From NCBI GenBank assembly GCA_947588005.1, contig CANPYE010000001.1, positions 18,109-82,108 on the forward strand: a stretch of 64,000 nt of DNA, given 5' to 3'. Below the pieces are notes generated by a model that saw only the letters and a program-made list of their open reading frames with translations, did not search any database and was not told where the DNA came from. Position numbers and translations under genes: made by a program. Below are positions 58,040 through 64,000 of this stretch, piece by piece. Each line of letters starts with the position of its first letter. The first letter of the stretch is position 1. This stretch comes from an uncultured Lachnospiraceae bacterium (GTDB lineage Bacteria; Bacillota; Clostridia; Lachnospirales; Lachnospiraceae).

Positions 58040-58635
58040 TGGCGGCGAATACAAGCAAGGCGTCACTGGCGCCTTGCTTGCATGGAAATACAAGCAAAGC
58101 GTCACTGGCGCTCTCCTCGCATGGAAACCCAAAAACCTCCGGGCGGTCCTCGCAGGGAGCGGAGCAGCTTTTCCCGGCTCTGCTGTTTTTTGTATTTCTG
58201 ATCTGCACGATATTTACGATTCTGATCGGCAGCCGCGTCTATGAAAATATCCGCGGGCGTGACAATGCTTCCTTCGAGACAGACACAGCGCTTGCTTATA
58301 TTACCAATAAGGTCCGCCAGAGCGATAAATTGGACGCTGTCGAAGTCCGCGACATCGACGGCTGTTCCGTGCTTGTCATGCTTTCCCGTTACGGCAATAC
58401 CGATTATGAAACCTGGATCTATGAAAGCGGCGGTCAGCTGAAGCTTAAGGAGCTGTTTGCCCGGGCCGACAGCGGCCTGGGCGTAGACGACGGCCTGGAG
58501 ATTATGGACTGTCCGTCTCTGACCTTCTCAATTGAAGAAAAAGACAGCGGGGACCGCGTACTGATCATTTCCCTGGGCGACGCAGAAGAAGCCAGACTGC
58601 TTCTGCGCAGCGGCCGCAAAGGAGGCGCGTCATGA
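58036..58635 (+). CDS. DUF4860-like pilus-locus protein with repeat-derived N-terminus
   Basis: TM LLFFVFLICTIFTILIGSRVYENI; first residues MAANTSKASLAPCLHGNTSKASLALSSHGN derive from two 39-bp repeats. ATGA-type overlap with the upstream stop. Confidence 0.75.
   Translation: MMAANTSKASLAPCLHGNTSKASLALSSHGNPKTSGRSSQGAEQLFPALLFFVFLICTIFTILIGSRVYENIRGRDNASFETDTALAYITNKVRQSDKLDAVEVRDIDGCSVLVMLSRYGNTDYETWIYESGGQLKLKELFARADSGLGVDDGLEIMDCPSLTFSIEEKDSGDRVLIISLGDAEEARLLLRSGRKGGAS
58048..58125. repeat. Two in-frame 39-bp hairpin repeat units
   Basis: AATACAAGCAAGGCGTCACTGGCGCCTTGCTTGCATGGA and AATACAAGCAAAGCGTCACTGGCGCTCTCCTCGCATGGA. Confidence 0.85.
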
Positions 58636-59255
58636 AGAAACGCCAGCGTCCTTCTTATGCTTTTCTGATGGAAATGATGTGGGTGTGCGCATTTTTCCTG
58701 ATCTGCGCCTGTATCTTTGTTCTGGCATTTGCTAAAGCGGAACAGATGAGCCGTAAAGCGGAAACACTGAATAAGGCAACGCTTGCGGCCTCTAACGCTA
58801 TGGAAGATGTCTATGCGGCGTTTGACGGCGCGGTGAGCGGCGGCGCAGCCGGAACGGCAGGCAGCGGCTCTGAATCCGACACGGCGAGCTCCGGCTCTGA
58901 CGCGGCAAGCAGCGGTCCTGAAACCGGTACGGCGAACTCCGATTCTGACGCGGCAAGCAGCGGTCCTAAATCTGCAGCAAACAGCAGCCCCGGAAGCGAT
59001 GCGGCAGACGGCGGCCCGGCCGGATTCGCAGCAGAAGTCGAAAGCATCCGGGCCAACTACTCCTCTGAGACGTTCACGCTGGACATTCGTACAGACATAA
59101 CCGACGGTCTCCTGACCGTCGTTGTCGAAGCGACCGACGTGCGGGACGGCGAAGTTTTATGCACGTTAAACGGCGCACGTGCGGCGCTTTCTTCCGCCCG
59201 CTCCGATGGCATGGAAGCGTCTGCCGCCATAGCCGCAGAAGGGAGACCATTATGA
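58632..59255 (+). CDS. Pilus-locus membrane-anchored protein with Ser/Gly/Ala-rich repeats
   Basis: N-terminal TM; SGSDAASSGPETGTANSDSDAASSGP repeats. Confidence 0.7.
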   Translation: MKKRQRPSYAFLMEMMWVCAFFLICACIFVLAFAKAEQMSRKAETLNKATLAASNAMEDVYAAFDGAVSGGAAGTAGSGSESDTASSGSDAASSGPETGTANSDSDAASSGPKSAANSSPGSDAADGGPAGFAAEVESIRANYSSETFTLDIRTDITDGLLTVVVEATDVRDGEVLCTLNGARAALSSARSDGMEASAAIAAEGRPL

Positions 59256-59728
59256 AGAACCGCATCAGCATCGGCATCTCCTCGATCGTGTTGATTTTCC
59301 TGATTCTGTGTCTGGCTGTATTCAGCCTCCTGAGCTTAAGCGACGCCAAAACGGCGCTGTCATTCTCAGAACGCCACACGGACGCGGTGCGCATCTACTA
59401 CGCGGCAGACGCCCAGGCGCAGACATTTATCCGCGATTACCGGAAAGCGCTGGCCGCCGGGGCTGCGTTATCTTCTGTTTCGCAGGAAAGCGCCTCTGCG
59501 GCAGCACAGACGGCGGCCCAGGCGCTCCCGGAAGGCAATGCGGTTTCCGTCTCGGAAGACGGCGTTGTCCGCTGCGATGTGCCGCTTGCCAACGGCCAGA
59601 CGCTCCGCATGGAGCTGGACGCCTCCGGTCGTGATGTTCTGTCCTATTACGTCTTCAACAGCACCGAGTATGTCATTGACACGCGCATGCCTGTGTTCGG
59701 CGCCGACCTGACCCAGCCGTCCCAGTAG
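59253..59728 (+). CDS. Pilus-locus hypothetical protein (pseudopilin-like)
   Basis: MKNRISIGISSIVLIFLILCLAVFSLLSLSDAK…; overlaps the upstream stop. Track start 59159 is too early. Confidence 0.7.
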
Positions 59729-59820
59729 CGCCCTGGGCCTTTATACCGGCCGCGGAACTGTAGACTGATACTGCGGGATGCCCTATTAATTACGACTATT
59801 CAGGAAAGGAAACCTCCACT

Positions 59821-60879
59821 ATGAACATACAGGAAATCTTGAAACAGGCAGTCGATCAGGAAGCCTCCGACATCTTTATGATTCCCGGCATTCCGATTTC
59901 CATGAAGATCCACGGCCAGATCCGCCCGATGAATGACGAACGCGTTTTCCCGGATGAGATGGACAAACTGATCACGGAAATTTATGAAGTCAGCAATCAC
60001 CGCAGGATGGATCATATCCTGGATACCGGCGACGACGATTTTTCCTTCGCCATTCCCGGGCTCTCCCGTTTCCGCGCCAGCATTCTGAAGCAGCGCGGCT
60101 CTCTGGGCGCAATCATCCGAATCGTTCGGTTCGAGCTTCCGGATTACACCCAGTTAGGCATCCCGGACGGCGTCATGAAGATCTCGACGCTTAAAAAGGG
60201 GCTGGTGCTGGTGACCGGCGCAGCGGGCAGCGGCAAATCCACGACGCTGGCCTGCGTCATCGACAAGATCAATCATGAGCGCGGCGCCCACATCATCACG
60301 CTGGAGGATCCGATCGAGTACCTGCACCGCCATGATAAATCTGTCGTGACCCAGCGCGAGATCGGCCAGGATACCGAGAGCTATGTCAATGGCCTCCGCG
60401 CCGCCCTGCGGCAGGCGCCGGACGTCATTCTTCTGGGAGAAATGCGCGACTACGAGACGATCCGCATCGCCATGACGGCGGCGGAGACAGGCCACCTGGT
60501 CATTTCCACTCTGCATACCGTCGGCGCGGCCAACACCATCGACCGCATCGTGGACGTGTTCCCGCCGGACGGCCAGCAGCAGATCCGCGTTCAGCTGTCC
60601 ATGGTGCTGCAGGCGGTCATTTCCCAACAGCTTCTGACTGCAAAGGACGGCAGGCTGGCTCCCGCGTTCGAGATAATGTACCTGAACAGCGCCATCCGCA
60701 ATATGATCCGCGAGAACAAGATCCACCAGATCGATAATGTGATTGCGACCGGCATGTCAGAGGGCATGGTCAGCATGAACAACAGCCTTCTGCGCCTGTT
60801 CCAGCAGGGCCGAATCGACAAAGAGACCTGCATCAGCTACAGCACGGATTCGGAACAGATGCGGATGCGGCTGGTCTGA
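59821..60879 (+). CDS. PilT-like type IV pilus ATPase
   Basis: Walker A VLVTGAAGSGKSTTLACVID, HIITLEDPIEYLH, DVILLGEMRDYETI, ETGHLVISTLHT. Confidence 0.93.
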   Translation: MNIQEILKQAVDQEASDIFMIPGIPISMKIHGQIRPMNDERVFPDEMDKLITEIYEVSNHRRMDHILDTGDDDFSFAIPGLSRFRASILKQRGSLGAIIRIVRFELPDYTQLGIPDGVMKISTLKKGLVLVTGAAGSGKSTTLACVIDKINHERGAHIITLEDPIEYLHRHDKSVVTQREIGQDTESYVNGLRAALRQAPDVILLGEMRDYETIRIAMTAAETGHLVISTLHTVGAANTIDRIVDVFPPDGQQQIRVQLSMVLQAVISQQLLTAKDGRLAPAFEIMYLNSAIRNMIRENKIHQIDNVIATGMSEGMVSMNNSLLRLFQQGRIDKETCISYSTDSEQMRMRLV

Positions 60880-60890
60880 TGATAATAATG

Positions 60891-60919
60891 CGAGGAGAGC
60901 GTCACTGGCGCTCTCCTCG
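60891..60919. repeat. Dispersed hairpin repeat, third locus
   Basis: CGAGGAGAGCG-TCACTGG-CGCTCTCCTCG followed by CATGGAAATACAA. Confidence 0.85.
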
Positions 60920-60930
60920 CATGGAAATAC

Positions 60931-60977
60931 AAACGCACGCATACGCCATTGTGTCCGATATAGCGCTGCGTGCGTTT
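60931..60977. terminator. Terminator hairpin
   Basis: AAACGCACGCA…TGCGTGCGTTT followed by AAATTTTATTT. Confidence 0.65.
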
Positions 60978-60982
60978 AAATT

Positions 60983-62590
60983 TTATTTAACGATCGTATA
61001 TCCCTCGTAAACTGCCGTAAATTCCGCCACCGGGTCATTCGCGTGGATCTCGTCTCCCAGCCGGTATATTGAATAAACCGCTCCCTCCGGCTTCGTGGAA
61101 GAACCGTTTGCTCCGGCCGATGCCGCAGGAGAACCGTCTGTTCGAGCCGCCTTCGCAGCAGAACCATTCGCCCCGCTGCTATTTCCCGCCAGCACGTCCA
61201 CCGCATCTGCATCAAATTCATCCGCAATATAGACCGGAATCACCGACAGAAGAATATCTGCACAGCCCATGCTGCCGTCGTAGGAATACGATACCAGACT
61301 GCTGATGGAATTCCGGCACAGGCCATCCTGCGGATCGATATAGGGGGTCCGCATCTCTCCGCCGTCCATCTGATAATAGCGCTGCTGGTCCATGGAAGTT
61401 ATCGCGTAATCATGCAGATACACCAGACTTATCGGGCCGTAGTATTGCATGATCGCCAGCTGGCGGATCTGACCGTCTTCCCCGGAACTCTCAGCCCCTG
61501 TTACCGCTCTGTCATAAAGATTAAAAGAATAACTCACATCCCGCCCATCCAGATTCCGCACGAATCCGTCATAGCTTGAGATGCTTCCGTTGGTAAATCC
61601 GGCATCCATAAGCGACTCTGCCAGATAATCCGCGATAAACGCGTTTTTCATCCAGTAAAAATCGATAAAACTGTCGATGCCATTTTCCGCCGCAAAAACA
61701 AGATATTCATCCGACACAGAAAGCCGCACCCGGTTATCTCCCAGAAGCTCCAGCTCCACCGCATCCGGGTCATTCGCGTACGCCAGAACTTCCTTAAAAT
61801 ACGCGGCCACCTCTTCATTCACCCGCGGATCAAATTCAGCGGCTATCGGGTCTGCCTCGCTGGCGAAAAGATTGTTATACGTCTGGTAGACAGCCGGCAG
61901 GTACAGCCACCGGCCGCCTGCAGCGTCCAGCTTCGCAAACGCCTCATATAACGGCGCGTCGATCGTGATTTCTTCATTCGGATGATCGTTAATGAAACGG
62001 ACACTTCCTGCCGCCCGAACAGCAGCTTTTCCGTTCGCGGCTTCCGCGACTGCGCAGCCGTGGATCTCGTTCGCATACACGGCAGCATCGTTTCCATATG
62101 TTTCTGCCTGCCCGGTGCCGTCAGCCGCTGTTTCCGCGCCGCTTCCCTCATCCTCGGCCGCCGTTCCAGCCGCGTCTGCAGCCCCGGCTTCTTCCTGCCG
62201 CCCAGCCGCGCCGCTTCCGTCGTCCTCTTCCGCAAAATCTCCCGCCGCCCGCACATTTTCAAACATCCAGTACGCCTTCTCCGCCGCCGCTGTGTACGCC
62301 GCGGTCACGTCGCGCTTCTCGCTCTGCGCCGATCCGCCGTCCGCTCCCACCTCGTACAGAAAGACGAAATCACCGCCGCAATTCACCCTCGACGACAGCG
62401 CCGTGATCTCCGTCCAGCCGGGCTCACCCCGCACCAGTCCCACGATAAAATACGCAAACGCCCCAATCCCGATCAGAAGAAACACGGCCGCAGCGATAAC
62501 TCTGCGGCCGATGTGTTTCTCGGAAACCTCGATTTTCTCTACCGGCTCCAGATAGGGCTTAGGGCTTTCATGATTCGCTCTTCTGCCCAT
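60983..62590 (-). CDS. Large membrane-anchored hypothetical protein
   Basis: N-terminal TM (RRVIAAAVFLLIGIGAFAYFIVGLV); long extracellular-like region with Ala/Gly-rich segment. Confidence 0.75.
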   Translation of the reverse strand: MGRRANHESPKPYLEPVEKIEVSEKHIGRRVIAAAVFLLIGIGAFAYFIVGLVRGEPGWTEITALSSRVNCGGDFVFLYEVGADGGSAQSEKRDVTAAYTAAAEKAYWMFENVRAAGDFAEEDDGSGAAGRQEEAGAADAAGTAAEDEGSGAETAADGTGQAETYGNDAAVYANEIHGCAVAEAANGKAAVRAAGSVRFINDHPNEEITIDAPLYEAFAKLDAAGGRWLYLPAVYQTYNNLFASEADPIAAEFDPRVNEEVAAYFKEVLAYANDPDAVELELLGDNRVRLSVSDEYLVFAAENGIDSFIDFYWMKNAFIADYLAESLMDAGFTNGSISSYDGFVRNLDGRDVSYSFNLYDRAVTGAESSGEDGQIRQLAIMQYYGPISLVYLHDYAITSMDQQRYYQMDGGEMRTPYIDPQDGLCRNSISSLVSYSYDGSMGCADILLSVIPVYIADEFDADAVDVLAGNSSGANGSAAKAARTDGSPAASAGANGSSTKPEGAVYSIYRLGDEIHANDPVAEFTAVYEGYTIVK

Positions 62591-63919
62591 CTAGATCACC
62601 GCCAGCAGCAACAATAGCAGGAACACCACCAGGAGCACCGCGATCACGATCAGACCGATGACAGCGCCTTTAAAGCAGGACCTTGCGTTCCTCTTGAAAT
62701 GGAAATGTTTAAACACAGCTCCCCCGATCAGGCCGAGCAGCGGCAGGAAGAAGGAGATAAGCGCGTACCAGAAGCTTCCGGTATCGCGGGTCGGAGCCGC
62801 CAGGAATTCCTCCAGCTCCTTCTCCATCTTCTTCGACTGCAGCGCATCATTGGCCTTCCGGGCCGCGGCCGCCTTCTCCACCTCATCCGGAGAAATGATC
62901 GTGACGGCCTTTACCGGCTCGCCCTTCTCGCGGAGTTCCTTATACTTCTCAATCTCTGCCTTATTGCCGTAGACCCAGTGGTCATGGCCGATGTTCACAA
63001 ACTCCGGCTTATCCACGCTGTAATCATGGATTGACGGGTCATACACATACTGCACCTTGTTCTTCTCCAGCTGCGGATCCGGGATCGGGATCGCGGAGAT
63101 CAGCGAGTGGGTGTAAGGATGCAGCGGGAAGTCGAACAGTTCTTCGGCTTCCGCCACCTCCACGATCCTCCCCTTGTAAATCACGCCGATCCGGTCGGAT
63201 ATGAACCGGACCACGCTCAGATCGTGGGCGATGAACAGGTAAGTAACGTCCTTCTCCCTCTGGAACTGCTTCATCAGATTCAGCACCTGCGCGCGGATGG
63301 ACACATCCAGCGCGGAGATCGGCTCGTCGGCCACCACCAGCTCCGGCTCCATGACCATGGCGCGGGCGATTCCGATACGCTGACGCTGGCCGCCGGAGAA
63401 CTCGTGGGGGTAACGGGTCAGGTGCTCCGGCAGAAGGCCAACCTGATGGATCATGTTCTCCACCTTCTGCACGCGATCCGCCTCATTCTCAAAGAGGCCG
63501 AAGTTGTAAAGTCCCTCAGAAATGATATAATCCACGGTGGCACGCTCATTCAGCGACGCGGCCGGGTCCTGGAATACCATCTGTACGTTGCGGATGACCT
63601 CCCGGTCCAGGGCGTGCGGGATCTTTCCGGAAATCCGGACCCCCTTGTACTGGATCTCGCCGGCCGCCAGCGGGTTCACGCGGATGACCGCGCGGCCGAT
63701 GGTGGTCTTGCCGGAACCGGACTCGCCGACCAGGGAGAATGTCTCGCCCTTGTAGATGTCAAAAGATGCATCCGTAACGGCACGGACGGCATTATCGCCC
63801 TTGCCGAATGTAATATCAATATCTTTGATCGACAGCAGGATCTCCCTGCCGTTTTCTGCGATCGGACCGTGCTCGGGGAAGAGGGAACGGCCTTTTTTCT
63901 TTGTTTCTGTATTCGCCAT
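62591..63919 (-). CDS. Oligopeptide/dipeptide ABC transporter ATP-binding protein (OppF-like)
   Basis: [55 protein letters not shown]; extra C-terminal TM segments. Confidence 0.93.
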   Translation of the reverse strand: MANTETKKKGRSLFPEHGPIAENGREILLSIKDIDITFGKGDNAVRAVTDASFDIYKGETFSLVGESGSGKTTIGRAVIRVNPLAAGEIQYKGVRISGKIPHALDREVIRNVQMVFQDPAASLNERATVDYIISEGLYNFGLFENEADRVQKVENMIHQVGLLPEHLTRYPHEFSGGQRQRIGIARAMVMEPELVVADEPISALDVSIRAQVLNLMKQFQREKDVTYLFIAHDLSVVRFISDRIGVIYKGRIVEVAEAEELFDFPLHPYTHSLISAIPIPDPQLEKNKVQYVYDPSIHDYSVDKPEFVNIGHDHWVYGNKAEIEKYKELREKGEPVKAVTIISPDEVEKAAAARKANDALQSKKMEKELEEFLAAPTRDTGSFWYALISFFLPLLGLIGGAVFKHFHFKRNARSCFKGAVIGLIVIAVLLVVFLLLLLLAVI

Positions 63920-63933
63920 CTTACCTTCCTCCC

Positions 63934-64000
63934 TTAAATATTAAATGCTTCCATGAGCTTGCCGTGGATATCGTGAATGCCTTCCGGCTTCTCGATCTTC
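63934..64000 (-). CDS. C-terminal end of upstream CDS, probably the paired OppD-like ATPase (truncated)
   Basis: Frame reads …[20 protein letters not shown] or equivalent before the stop at 63934; position upstream of the OppF-like gene. Confidence 0.4.
   Translation of the reverse strand, partial: KIEKPEGIHDIHGKLMEAFNI

Overview
The window is a Firmicutes/Lachnospiraceae-like chromosome carrying one tRNA-integrated mobile element. Left chromosomal arm (about 1-28.5 kb): class I ribonucleotide reductase (nrdB/nrdA), acetate kinase, murG, a sigma factor, HIT and rhomboid proteins, a Tad/Flp-type pilus locus on the minus strand (about 8.7-19.4 kb), an alpha-amylase-family enzyme, a glycogen branching enzyme with an AT-hook-like N-terminal extension, a two-component system and an NlpC/P60 protein. 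Mobile element (about 28.6-48.1 kb): an IME-like insertion in a tRNA-Lys(CTT) gene. It is bounded by an imperfect direct repeat of about 95 bp, has inner paired repeats that look like integrase arm sites, and encodes a tyrosine integrase, an excisionase-like protein, a helicase, a serine recombinase, a YqaJ exonuclease, a Rad52-like annealing protein, DUF932, a small relaxase with an accessory protein, regulators and several uncharacterised cargo genes. No T4SS or coupling protein was recognised. Right chromosomal arm (about 48.1-64 kb): trxA, trmB, an SH3-type protein, a TIGR01906-like protein, a D-Ala-D-Ala carboxypeptidase, a DnaQ-like exonuclease, a CAP-domain repeat protein, a transglutaminase-like protein, a second PilC/PilT-type pilus or secretion locus and an oligopeptide ABC ATPase. 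Best candidates for a second look: a family of ~39-bp hairpin repeats with a constant loop and swapped arms, one copy pair fused in frame to a pilus gene; the AT-hook-like branching enzyme; a prepilin peptidase that needs an ATT start or a frameshift; and the element's helicase/unknown-protein divergon and structured non-coding regions. All family names come from reading the protein sequences by eye; no database search was run.
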